From CAVVFX01 sp963747535 (GTDB lineage: Bacteria > Acidobacteriota > Terriglobia > Bryobacterales > Bryobacteraceae), in NCBI GenBank assembly GCA_963747535.1, contig CAVVFX010000022.1:186001-250000 (forward strand): a DNA stretch of 64,000 nt. Reading direction: 5' to 3'. The notes below the pieces were generated by a model. That model worked only from the letters and a program-made list of their open reading frames with translations. It did not search any database and was not told the DNA's origin. Shown here piece by piece: positions 41,568 through 49,117 of this stretch. The first letter of the stretch is position 1. Each line of letters opens with the position of its first letter. Position numbers and translations under genes: made by a program.

Positions 41568-42611
41568 TTAGATTATGTTACTAGCCCTCAAGAGCGAAGG
41601 ATTTCCTTGCCGCGATCCGTAAACCTCTACTGTCGACGCGAGGTGCTCCAGCCGGACCTGATCCACCTGTCCTGAAATCCAGGCGTAGGTTTTTGCCAGA
41701 CCCTCCCTCAAAGGGCGACTCGGCTCCCAGGCAAGCTTCTCACGGATCAAATGATTATCGGAATTCCTGCCGCGCACCCCCAAAGGCCCCGGAATATGCT
41801 TAATGCGCACTTCTTTCCCCGCGACCTCCATGATGATCTCGGCCAGCCGGTTAATCGTCACCATTTCTTCCGATCCAATATTCACGGGCCCGGTGAACTC
41901 CGATTCCATCAGCCGGCGCACTGCCTCCACGCATTCGTCGATATACAGAAATGATCGTGTCTGTTTCCCGTCGCCCCAGATCTCTATGTCGCTCCCGGTT
42001 GGTGCTTCCGCCACCTTTCGGCACAGCGCCGCCGGTGATTTTTCACGCCCTCCCCGCCACGTGCCCTCGGGCCCGAAGATATTATGGAAGCGCGCCACCC
42101 GTACCTGAACCCTGCAATTGCGCATGTAGGCCAGGTACAACCGTTCACTGAACAGCTTTTCCCAGCCATATTCACTATCGGGAGCCGCCGGGTACGCGGA
42201 CTCTTCAGAGCATGTCGGATTATCCGGATCGAGTTGGTTGTACTGGGGATAGATGCATGCCGAGGATGAGTAGAAGAACTTGTTTACGCCCGCACGAACG
42301 CCAAACTCCAAGGTATTCAAGTTGATCGTGGCCGAATTGTGCATGACACATGCGTCGTGCTCGCCGGTAAAGATATAACCAGCTCCACCCATGTCAGCGG
42401 CGAGTTGATAAACCTCATCGATCCCCGAGACTACGGCTTCCACCAGACCGGGTTCGCGCAGGTCGCCGAGGATAAACTCGTCGGCCGGTGGTTCGGCGAA
42501 TTCGTGGCGTTTGATGTCTACTGCCCGCACCCAATTTCCTTCGGCCTTCAGTCGTCTAACCAGATGACCTCCGATGAACCCACCTGCCCCGTTAACCAGA
42601 ATCCGTTTCAT
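41568..42611 (-). CDS. NAD-dependent epimerase, GDP-mannose 3,5-epimerase type
   Basis: A 347-aa extended SDR. The Rossmann motif is GAGGFIGGH. The catalytic YxxxK is in DSEYGWEKLFSERLYLAYMR; also SSSACIYPQYN, FHNIFGPEGTWRGGREKSPA and RSFLYIDECVEAVRRLME. These match GDP-mannose 3,5-epimerases (GDP-L-galactose/gulose formation) better than UDP-glucose epimerases, but the exact sugar is not provable from motifs. It probably supplies a precursor for the exopolysaccharide cluster at 59-64 kb. Confidence 0.88.
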   Translation of the reverse strand: MKRILVNGAGGFIGGHLVRRLKAEGNWVRAVDIKRHEFAEPPADEFILGDLREPGLVEAVVSGIDEVYQLAADMGGAGYIFTGEHDACVMHNSATINLNTLEFGVRAGVNKFFYSSSACIYPQYNQLDPDNPTCSEESAYPAAPDSEYGWEKLFSERLYLAYMRNCRVQVRVARFHNIFGPEGTWRGGREKSPAALCRKVAEAPTGSDIEIWGDGKQTRSFLYIDECVEAVRRLMESEFTGPVNIGSEEMVTINRLAEIIMEVAGKEVRIKHIPGPLGVRGRNSDNHLIREKLAWEPSRPLREGLAKTYAWISGQVDQVRLEHLASTVEVYGSRQGNPSLLRASNII

Positions 42612-42661
42612 GACTTGATTATGCCAGTAAGTCGACTATATGGCATCGCTGGAAACTACAT

Positions 42662-42717
42662 AGGTACTTACACTGAGGTACTTATACTGAGGTACTTACA
42701 CTGAGGTACTTACACTG
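42662..42717. repeat. Four tandem 14-bp repeats
   Basis: Unit AGGTACTTACACTG, copies at 42662, 42676, 42690 and 42704; the second has one change (TATACTG). It lies 51 bases upstream of the epimerase start and 71 bases from the ABC gene stop. Not CRISPR: there are no spacers. Confidence 0.9.
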
Positions 42718-42787
42718 ACTAAGTGGCGTCGGGTTCGCCGAGCCCCATGAGCGGCGCTACGGATGAAGAATCCATAGAAGCTCGGGA

Positions 42788-44638
42788 CTAAGCATCGGAC
42801 AGAGCCTGCCGCTCCCAGGACTGGGCGTAAAGGCCCCCTCGCAGAATCAATTCGTCATGCGAACCGGATTCGATGACCTGACCATCCGCCATGACAAATA
42901 TTATGTCCGCCCGCATAGCCGTTGTCAGGCGATGCGTAATCACGACGGAAGTGCGGCCGGCGGCAAAACCGCGGAACCGGTCCAGCCAAGCAACTTCGGC
43001 CCAGGGATCCATGGCACTGGTGGGTTCGTCAAGAATGAGCAGGTCTGCGGGGCGATAGAAGGCACGGGCCAGCGCCATGCTCTGCCACTGGCCTCCGCTC
43101 AATTCTTCGCCTTCCAGGAACATCTTCCCCAGCCGGGTATCATACTCGAGTGGAAGGTTGGCGACGACTTCGTCCGCACCCGCAGCCCGAGCGGCAGCGC
43201 GGACGCGGCTGGGGGCCGGCGAAACGTCGGGATCGCCCAGGGCGATCGTCTCGGCGGCAGTGGCGTTATATCGCACGGGTTCCTGGAACACGGCCGTCAT
43301 TCGCTTCCGCAATTCTTCGGGTGAGAGGTCACGGAGATCGACGCCATCGAACTCGATATGACCGCCTTCCGGATCGTAGAACCGGCAGAGCAGTTTAACC
43401 AAAGTACTCTTTCCTGAGCCGTTCGGGCCCACGAAGGCAGCCATGCGGCCAGCGGGTATAGTGAGCGAGAGATTGCGAAGTACGGGTCTGAGCGCACCGG
43501 GATAAGTGAACGTGACATTGTCGAATCGTATCCCTGAGGTCAGGGTGGCGGGAACAGGCGCCGGACTGCCGGTCGCGACAAGCTTCGGAGCGCTAATGTG
43601 AGGCGAAAGCGCGAGGAATTCGAAGAGATTCCCGATAAAAAGGCTGTTGTAGTAAAGCTGCCCGGCATTATCGAGCAGCGATTGCACGACCCGTAGAGCC
43701 TGTTGGAAGGCTTGATAGAACAGCGTGAGGTCGCCGAGGCTGATCATGCCTCGCAGAGCCCGCCAGAACATCCAGCCGACGCTGACACCACTCGCCGCGA
43801 GGGCGGCTGTTCCCGCCACCATCTCGGCCACCGCGTTGCCCCGCGCCAGCGCGAGCCGCTGGTTTCGAAGGGTAGTGCGCACTCCGTCGAATGCAGCACG
43901 GAAATGCACGCCGAGGCCGAATAACCGGAGCTCGGCCGCCGTTTCGCGGGAGGTAAGAAGCCAGTCGTAGTACCACGCGTGGCGATCATCCCCGGTGGTG
44001 CGTAGCCGCAACTCATGCTGCCGGACGGCATAGCGCAGCACTACCCAAAGCGCTGGTATCGTCGCGGCGCAGAGCGCGATCGGCATCCAAGGGCCAAAGG
44101 AAAGCAATACGAAGAACATGGCCGCTAGCGTGATGCCGTATTGGGCGAGGTTGGCGACGCTATCGATCAGGGCCAGAGGACGGTAATAGGCTTCGGCGCG
44201 GGCGCGATGCAGACGATCGAAGAAGTCCGGCGAATCGTAGAAGGCAAGGTCCACTTCGACCGACTTCTGATGGACAAGCGCCAGGATGTAGTCCTGGACA
44301 AGTTCGCCCTGGTTGGTTCGCACCCATCCGGAGAGAGTGCGAAGGGTTTCGCCGGCTAGAGCCGCGGCTCCGAGCAGGAGTGCGGAGACCACGGCGCCGC
44401 GAACATTCCGTGAATCGCCGCCGGCACGAAGAGCGGCAACGATTCCGTTCACGAGCGATCGGGAAAGCCAGACCGTTACAACGGGAAGGAGGCCCTGGAT
44501 CACCAGTAAGCCGACGGAAGCGGCCGTCCAGCGGGGCGCAGCGTCCCAAGCGAGACGCAAGGCGCGAGGCACCTCGCGCAGTTGGTGAAGAGCCTTAGCG
44601 AGCGCTTTTTTCCATTCGGCTCGACGTTCCCGGATCAT
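42788..44638 (-). CDS. ABC exporter (fused permease-ATPase)
   Basis: A 616-aa half-transporter with a six-helix membrane domain (residues ~40-335) and an ATPase domain. ATPase motifs: VGPNGSGKSTLVKLLCRF (Walker A), LSGGQWQ (signature), LLILDEPTSAMDPWAE (Walker B) and ITHRL (switch His). It resembles exporters of peptides, lipids or oligosaccharides. It is oriented with the radical SAM / PqqD / kinase cluster 1.8 kb away and may export its product, but intervening genes weaken that link. Confidence 0.9.
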   Translation of the reverse strand: MIRERRAEWKKALAKALHQLREVPRALRLAWDAAPRWTAASVGLLVIQGLLPVVTVWLSRSLVNGIVAALRAGGDSRNVRGAVVSALLLGAAALAGETLRTLSGWVRTNQGELVQDYILALVHQKSVEVDLAFYDSPDFFDRLHRARAEAYYRPLALIDSVANLAQYGITLAAMFFVLLSFGPWMPIALCAATIPALWVVLRYAVRQHELRLRTTGDDRHAWYYDWLLTSRETAAELRLFGLGVHFRAAFDGVRTTLRNQRLALARGNAVAEMVAGTAALAASGVSVGWMFWRALRGMISLGDLTLFYQAFQQALRVVQSLLDNAGQLYYNSLFIGNLFEFLALSPHISAPKLVATGSPAPVPATLTSGIRFDNVTFTYPGALRPVLRNLSLTIPAGRMAAFVGPNGSGKSTLVKLLCRFYDPEGGHIEFDGVDLRDLSPEELRKRMTAVFQEPVRYNATAAETIALGDPDVSPAPSRVRAAARAAGADEVVANLPLEYDTRLGKMFLEGEELSGGQWQSMALARAFYRPADLLILDEPTSAMDPWAEVAWLDRFRGFAAGRTSVVITHRLTTAMRADIIFVMADGQVIESGSHDELILRGGLYAQSWERQALSDA

Positions 44639-44745
44639 GATGCACTACTCAAGTAGAATAGTACCCACAAATACTCTCGCAATGCGGCCGATTCCTGAAA
44701 AAGAAGACGAAGAACAGGCCAGTCGTCCAGAACACAGGGGGACCT

Positions 44746-44886
44746 ATGTTAAAACGCTCGATGGATCCGTCGGGCCCGAGAGAGACTCGGCCCACTTGGA
44801 ATCGAATGGTTCAGAAGGGGGATGTTGTAGACGGCTTCTGGCTATTCCTGTGTGCCACTCAGCAAAGTTTGCGATACCTCCGCTGA
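44746..44886 (+). CDS. Possible small ORF, 46 aa
   Basis: ATG preceded by AGGGGG; the product begins MLKRSMDPSGPRETRPTWNR and continues GDVVDGFWLFLCATQQ. No family is recognised. A second frame from 44885 reads through to the hicB start, which may mean a frameshifted gene. Otherwise 44639-45024 is empty. It could be a small peptide beside the divergent ABC exporter or chance. Confidence 0.25.
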   Translation: MLKRSMDPSGPRETRPTWNRMVQKGDVVDGFWLFLCATQQSLRYLR

Positions 44887-45024
44887 GAACGCCTATCATC
44901 GAATTGGAAAGCAGGAATTCGAATGGAAGTGCGGCCTTGACTTTGCAGCGCCAGAACTTCTAGGTCGCCGCCTCACAAACTGCGACGACTCAGAGCCATT
45001 TAGGGAATTTGGTACGATCACAAC

Positions 45025-45222
45025 ATGAAGTATTCAGTGGCCCTCACCCAGACTGAAGAAGGCTACAGTGTCTGCTGCCCGGGATTACCTGGCTGCTGGT
45101 CGCAGGGAACGACCGAGGAAGAAGCGTTGAGGAACATCAGCGACGCTATTTACGAGTATCTGGAAGCAGCCCGGCAGTTAGCCCCTGGTGCACAAGTGCG
45201 GGAAGTGGACGTACCGGTATAG
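45025..45222 (+). CDS. hicB: HicB family antitoxin
   Basis: A 65-aa HicB-type protein: MKYSVALTQTEEGYSVCCPG, LPGCWSQGTTEEEALRNISD, AIYEYLEAARQL. This is the partial RNase-H-like fold of antitoxins. The small type without extra DNA-binding domain is of normal length. A HicA-like sequence follows directly but is degenerate, leaving an orphan antitoxin. Confidence 0.9.
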   Translation: MKYSVALTQTEEGYSVCCPGLPGCWSQGTTEEEALRNISDAIYEYLEAARQLAPGAQVREVDVPV

Positions 45223-45439
45223 GGGGCGGGAAAAATCCCTGGCGTCGCTCACTTGCGGGCGGTCAAGGCGCTGGAAAGGGCCGGATTTCGAATTGCGCGG
45301 CAAGGGAAGCATATTGTCATGACCGACGGCGTGCATATCGTTACGATTCCGCGGCAATGATCCTGTCGATGCTCATACCATGGGCGGCATTGTGCGAGAT
45401 GCCGGACTGAGCGCTGAACAGTTTCGGAAGTTGCTGTAA
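45223..45439 (+). pseudogene. hicA: HicA toxin, degenerate
   Basis: The frame directly after the hicB stop encodes KIPGVAHLRAVKALERAGFR then ARQGKHIVMTDGVHIVTIPR, a HicA mRNA interferase with the catalytic His (GKHIVM). No ATG, GTG or TTG precedes it; GCG stands where the start is expected. After IPR the frame stops at 45358, while the next frame continues DPVDAHTMGGIVRDAGLSAE and QFRKLL. One extra base near 45354 accounts for this. Two independent lesions make a functional toxin unlikely. Confidence 0.88.
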
Positions 45440-45636
45440 AAAATCATTAATGGCCTCGGACAGCACCAGGGGATCGGCAACGTTACTCAGAGCGGTACAC
45501 AGGAATAGTCAGAAGTCCTCTGTGGCATCCTTCCCTTTGAGCCTGTCTGAGCCGCTTTCGATCTGCCAGTGCGACTTTCGTTCGCAAGAACTACCGGCGA
45601 CAGGCGACAGGCGGATTGGCTTCCACCGCCATCCGC

Positions 45637-46278
45637 TCACTCGCGTGAAGACATTGGAAATCCAGCCCATGCGTTCAACAAGCCGAACGCCTCACGCGTT
45701 ACCAGGAGCGCCTCGTGGCTATTCCGCCACCACCGATCGGGATTATAGGGATCGTCCGGGGTGTATCTGACAATCGCCTGGGGAGCGTCACCCACCAGTT
45801 TCTGCCAGATCACTCGTACCCGCCGTGCGTGGCTCTTGGACGTGATCAGGATCACCCGCTTTCCTCCTACGCGCCGAGTTTCGCAGGCGATGACGCTAAT
45901 TTCCTCGGCCGTATTATTCACTCGAACGTCCAGGATCCGGATCGACGCCGGGGGTACGCCCAGGCGTTCCAATACCTGCCTGCTGTATTCGTGTTCGGGG
46001 ATTACATGAATCCCCAGGCTAACCATGGCAGCGTCTTCTTCGTGGATCGCACCCTGCGTCAGCCAGACCTCAGTGACCAGTCCCCGATGGTAAATCGCGG
46101 CCGCTTCCATCGCGCGGAACGGCACATGTCCGCCGAACACCACAGCCGCGGTGGCGGGCTGCAGGGGGTCGTCGACTAACAGCCAGTGGCCGATGGAGGC
46201 GAAGCCAACGGGCAACAGCAGCACTATCGTGGCGAGAGCGGCCAGAACCACGAACGAGTGCCGGAGCCAGGGGCTCAT
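45637..46278 (-). CDS. DUF218 (YdcF/SanA-like) membrane protein
   Basis: A 213-aa protein with one N-terminal transmembrane segment (FVVLAALATIVLLLPVGFAS) and a DUF218 domain: AAVVFGGHVPFRAMEAAAIY, EVWLTQGAIHEEDAAMVSLG, VIPEHEYSRQVLERLGVPPA and ILITSKSHARRVRVI. Relatives act in cell-envelope polysaccharide biogenesis (SanA, ElyC). A longer form from a GTG at 46338 is possible. It is downstream of, and co-oriented with, the radical SAM cluster. Confidence 0.85.
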   Translation of the reverse strand: MSPWLRHSFVVLAALATIVLLLPVGFASIGHWLLVDDPLQPATAAVVFGGHVPFRAMEAAAIYHRGLVTEVWLTQGAIHEEDAAMVSLGIHVIPEHEYSRQVLERLGVPPASIRILDVRVNNTAEEISVIACETRRVGGKRVILITSKSHARRVRVIWQKLVGDAPQAIVRYTPDDPYNPDRWWRNSHEALLVTREAFGLLNAWAGFPMSSRE

Positions 46279-46402
46279 CCGGCCGCCCGCCTGCCGACGC
46301 GCTGAGAAACAATTGGTTATTAGGGAGGAAGCGAACACGATGGTTTGCCTATCCAGGCGGCGGAGCAGTTCCCAAGGAGGGGTCTTCCCAGGGTCGAACG
46401 AT

Positions 46403-47530
46403 TCAGGCTAGAGCGACTTGGGGCGTGTAAGCTGGCGCCTGGATGCCCTGGATCTGCACGAACCCGGTTATAGCTCGCGCGCGGTGAGCCATGCCCGCCG
46501 TAACCACACCCGTGCGGGCGTAGGATTTTTCGCAATCCTGACTCGACGAACCGCGCATGTTGCCTTCCATGTAGGCAAGACCTGGGCATCGCGTACAGGA
46601 CCCTCCGTGCGAACAGGTAGAACACACCGGCAAATCGTTCACGGTGATTGAACGCACTTCATTCATCTGCGGTGAATGCTGCCAGATGTCGAGGAATCTG
46701 GTCGCGCGCACATTGCCGGTGGGCAGAGGGAATTGCACGCAGGGATAGACGTCGCCATACGGCGACACGTAGCAGAACGTGTGGCTCGCGCTGCAAGGGA
46801 GCGTCTCCATGGCATCCTCTTCGGCCATCGCACCGGGCGGCGGCGCACAGAACTCCTCCGCGCCGGCGCCCGATAGTGAAGAATCCCTGAACACCTGCTC
46901 GAGTTCGGCACGCTCGATGTTCAGATTCAGAATCGAGCGGTCCCCATCCATCATCGGAGTGATGGTCGGGTCGAGTGTAAACTGTGCGCCCACCTCCGCG
47001 GCCAGTGCCTGGACGCCTGTATAATCCTGAAAGTTATCGCGCATCAACACGTTCGCGAAAATCACCTTCACGCCGCGATCCACGAGAAGCCGGGCCCCAT
47101 CTATTGATTTCTTCAGCGAGCCCGGCAGCTTGGTGATGGCGTCATGCACCTGCGGACGATGCGAGTATACGCTGATCTGCACGGATTCCGGCGCAAGCGA
47201 CTGAATCCGGGCAGCCTCTTTTTCGTGGATCATCACCGCGTTGGTCTTCAGCTTGACGCAGAACATCAGCCCGCGGGCATGCTCCAGGATTTCGAAGAAG
47301 TCGCGCCGCATCATGATCTCGCCGCCGCTGAGCGTCAGGAAGAAGACTCCCGCCCCGGCCATCTGATCCAGCAGATCCTTGATTTCCGCCGTGTTCATCT
47401 CGCCGTGGTCGTCGTGATCCAGGTAGCAGTGCACGCAGCGCTCATTACAGCGATAGGTGATGTCCAGTTGGACACCCAAAGGCACGCCCAGCTTGAGCGC
47501 CCGGTTACCCATTTCCTGCATCAGGCTCAT
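46403..47530 (-). CDS. Radical SAM/SPASM peptide-modifying protein
   Basis: A 375-aa enzyme. The radical SAM CxxxCxxC motif is at C28, C32 and C35 (CNERCVHC), followed by MAGAGVFFLTLSGGEIMMRR. The C-terminal SPASM domain has the CYVSPYGDVYPC, CSTCSHGGSCTRCPG and final C in SSSQDCEKSY cysteines. It resembles PqqE/AlbA-like enzymes that modify ribosomal peptides. The ATG overlaps the stop of the PqqD-like gene, whose product is expected to present the substrate. The substrate is not identified. Confidence 0.93.
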   Translation of the reverse strand: MSLMQEMGNRALKLGVPLGVQLDITYRCNERCVHCYLDHDDHGEMNTAEIKDLLDQMAGAGVFFLTLSGGEIMMRRDFFEILEHARGLMFCVKLKTNAVMIHEKEAARIQSLAPESVQISVYSHRPQVHDAITKLPGSLKKSIDGARLLVDRGVKVIFANVLMRDNFQDYTGVQALAAEVGAQFTLDPTITPMMDGDRSILNLNIERAELEQVFRDSSLSGAGAEEFCAPPPGAMAEEDAMETLPCSASHTFCYVSPYGDVYPCVQFPLPTGNVRATRFLDIWQHSPQMNEVRSITVNDLPVCSTCSHGGSCTRCPGLAYMEGNMRGSSSQDCEKSYARTGVVTAGMAHRARAITGFVQIQGIQAPAYTPQVALA

Positions 47531-47826
47531 TGAGCCTCCGGTGAAATCGGTTGATCGGAAACCAGCAGGATGCCGTGAGCTGCCAGTTCCCTGGCAAGAT
47601 CCTCGGCGTCCTTCAGGGCCTCCTCCGGACGCACATCGAATTCCGCGCAAACCACTCGCTCAACTATTTCCGCAAGCGGCGTCTTGCCGTCCGCAGCCTG
47701 CCAGATCGCTGACGCAGTTTCGTTCAGGCTGAACAGCGTCGAATCGACCGCGGACATGATCATCATCTCCCCGCCCAACATACGCGCGGCGACTTTTCTG
47801 GTTCGAGCGATATAAACAGGACTCAT
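47527..47826 (-). CDS. PqqD-like peptide-recognition protein
   Basis: A 99-aa RiPP-recognition-element (PqqD) protein: SPVYIARTRKVAARMLGGEM, MSAVDSTLFSLNETASAIWQ, AADGKTPLAEIVERVVCAEF. It shows the typical beta-strands plus winged helix that bind leader peptides. The start at 47826 overlaps the kinase gene stop and its own stop overlaps the radical SAM start, giving a strictly coupled trio. In an HprK-associated context it resembles the 'HPr-rel-A system PqqD' proteins I recall from exopolysaccharide loci. Confidence 0.9.
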   Translation of the reverse strand: MSPVYIARTRKVAARMLGGEMMIMSAVDSTLFSLNETASAIWQAADGKTPLAEIVERVVCAEFDVRPEEALKDAEDLARELAAHGILLVSDQPISPEAQ

Positions 47827-48695
47827 AAGATTAACTCCCAGACACGAGAATCGGGAACGAACGTCAGACGCCGGACCGGAACCCGCTGGACGAGATCGCA
47901 AACCGAGTCGAACACGTTCCCAACCAACCCGGAATCGTGTGCGAAGAAGAGCACGCTTTCGAGCATCGCGCGGATCGCGTCTGCTTCACCCACGAGTTCC
48001 ATCTGGTTCTTTGGTCCTTGGGCCAGGAGATACAGGGCGGCGAGCGGTGCGCGTACATTCTCTCCCGGCGTCGCGAGTTCCCCGGCGAACGGAGTGCCGA
48101 AGGCGACATACCCGTCGCCTTCGGGGCGGAGATACGAGATTTCGTCGGTGAGCAGGGTGGCGTCCGGTGGCGCGAGGCGGGAAATGGTGGTCTTGCCGGC
48201 CCCGGACACTCCGGCGAACAGGAATGCCCGGCCATTGCGGACGGCGCTTGCGGCATGCACCAGCAATCCGCCCTGCCTGGCGAGCAGCAGCGAATGGAGG
48301 ATGCGGAACGCGGCGTCAATCGCGTACGGGCTGGCGGCCTGGCGGATGCGTCCCCGGCGGAGGTCCAGGTCCAATTCCGCGTAGAAGTCCCCGCGCTCAA
48401 GGACCCACCGACCGGCTGCGAAGCGGACGCTGAGATCGTCGTCAGGGTCGATAGCCCCCGGGACCTTACCATGCGGAAAGATTTCTACGTCGAACTGGAA
48501 AACCGGCTCCGCGGCAGGGTTCACAAAACTGCCGTAACGGTTGCCGAGGATCTCGAGAAACTCCGGGTTATCGGTGCGGACCAGGATCGGCATTGCGCCG
48601 ATCTCGACGACCACGTCAGACGCAACGGCGCAATCTGCTATCTGGCCCACGACAGGTTCCTCAATCTCCTTAGGCGGAGCAGCATCCGGGTACAT
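47823..48695 (-). CDS. HprK-like kinase
   Basis: A ~290-aa protein whose C-terminal half resembles HPr kinase/phosphorylase: LLVHAASAVRNGRAFLFAGV, P-loop GVSGAGKTT at ~162-170, LLTDEISYLRPEGDGYVAFG and TPFAGEL. The N-terminal part (FQFDVEIFPHGKV onward) is typical of HprK-related kinases in peptide-modification and exopolysaccharide loci, not true HprK. The start is uncertain: 48695 or 48740 both overlap the end of the signal-peptidase gene. Targets may be a peptide, a protein or a lipid-linked sugar. Confidence 0.85.
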   Translation of the reverse strand: MYPDAAPPKEIEEPVVGQIADCAVASDVVVEIGAMPILVRTDNPEFLEILGNRYGSFVNPAAEPVFQFDVEIFPHGKVPGAIDPDDDLSVRFAAGRWVLERGDFYAELDLDLRRGRIRQAASPYAIDAAFRILHSLLLARQGGLLVHAASAVRNGRAFLFAGVSGAGKTTISRLAPPDATLLTDEISYLRPEGDGYVAFGTPFAGELATPGENVRAPLAALYLLAQGPKNQMELVGEADAIRAMLESVLFFAHDSGLVGNVFDSVCDLVQRVPVRRLTFVPDSRVWELIL

Positions 48696-49117
48696 AGTTC
48701 TGAGTGTCGCAGAATCCAGGAGCCGGCTCTGATTAACCAAAGCGGGGACGGAGCGACCCGGCGGCCATTCCGAAGAATGGAGACCACCTCTCCCAGGATC
48801 TCATCGTTCTGGAACGGGCGATCCTCGTTCGAAAGCGAATCGCCGCGGGTAACGAGGCAATCGCCGCGTTTGCTGACCAGCCGGTGGGCTACGAACCGCT
48901 GGTTGCGATAGCAGAGGACGATCTGGCCGGGAAGCAACTCGGCGAGGGGTCGCCGTCGAACGGTCAGAACGTCTCCTGGCCACACGGAGGGGAGCATGCT
49001 GGTTCCGGTGACCTTCAAGCGCACCTCTCCGAATTGGCGAGCAACGTCCGCAACCAGCTCGCATTTTGCCAGGTTCTGAATCTCTCCTGTCAAATCCACC
49101 GGATACTGCCCCAGCAT
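48638..49117 (-). CDS. S26 signal peptidase-like protein, Ser-His type
   Basis: A 159-aa protein. Ser nucleophile in KVTGTSMLPSVWPGDVLTV (Ser40), then QIVLCYRNQRFVAHRLV and TRGDSLSNEDRP. A His replaces the usual Lys, as in SipW/ER-type S26B peptidases (Ser-His-Asp). The N-terminus lacks a clear transmembrane anchor; a C-terminal hydrophobic-basic helix may attach it. Its start overlaps the stop of the first secreted paralogue, suggesting it processes those proteins. Confidence 0.85.
   Translation of the reverse strand: MLGQYPVDLTGEIQNLAKCELVADVARQFGEVRLKVTGTSMLPSVWPGDVLTVRRRPLAELLPGQIVLCYRNQRFVAHRLVSKRGDCLVTRGDSLSNEDRPFQNDEILGEVVSILRNGRRVAPSPLWLIRAGSWILRHSELCTRMLLRLRRLRNLSWAR

Noticed and set aside
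42662..42717. Possible CRISPR array
   Set aside because: The 14-bp units are directly adjacent with no spacers and there are no cas genes.
42788..48740. Complete lasso-peptide cluster
   Set aside because: Kinase, PqqD, nucleotidyltransferase and ABC exporter are present, but no asparagine-synthetase-like cyclase, no B2 transglutaminase-like protease and no lasso precursor were found.
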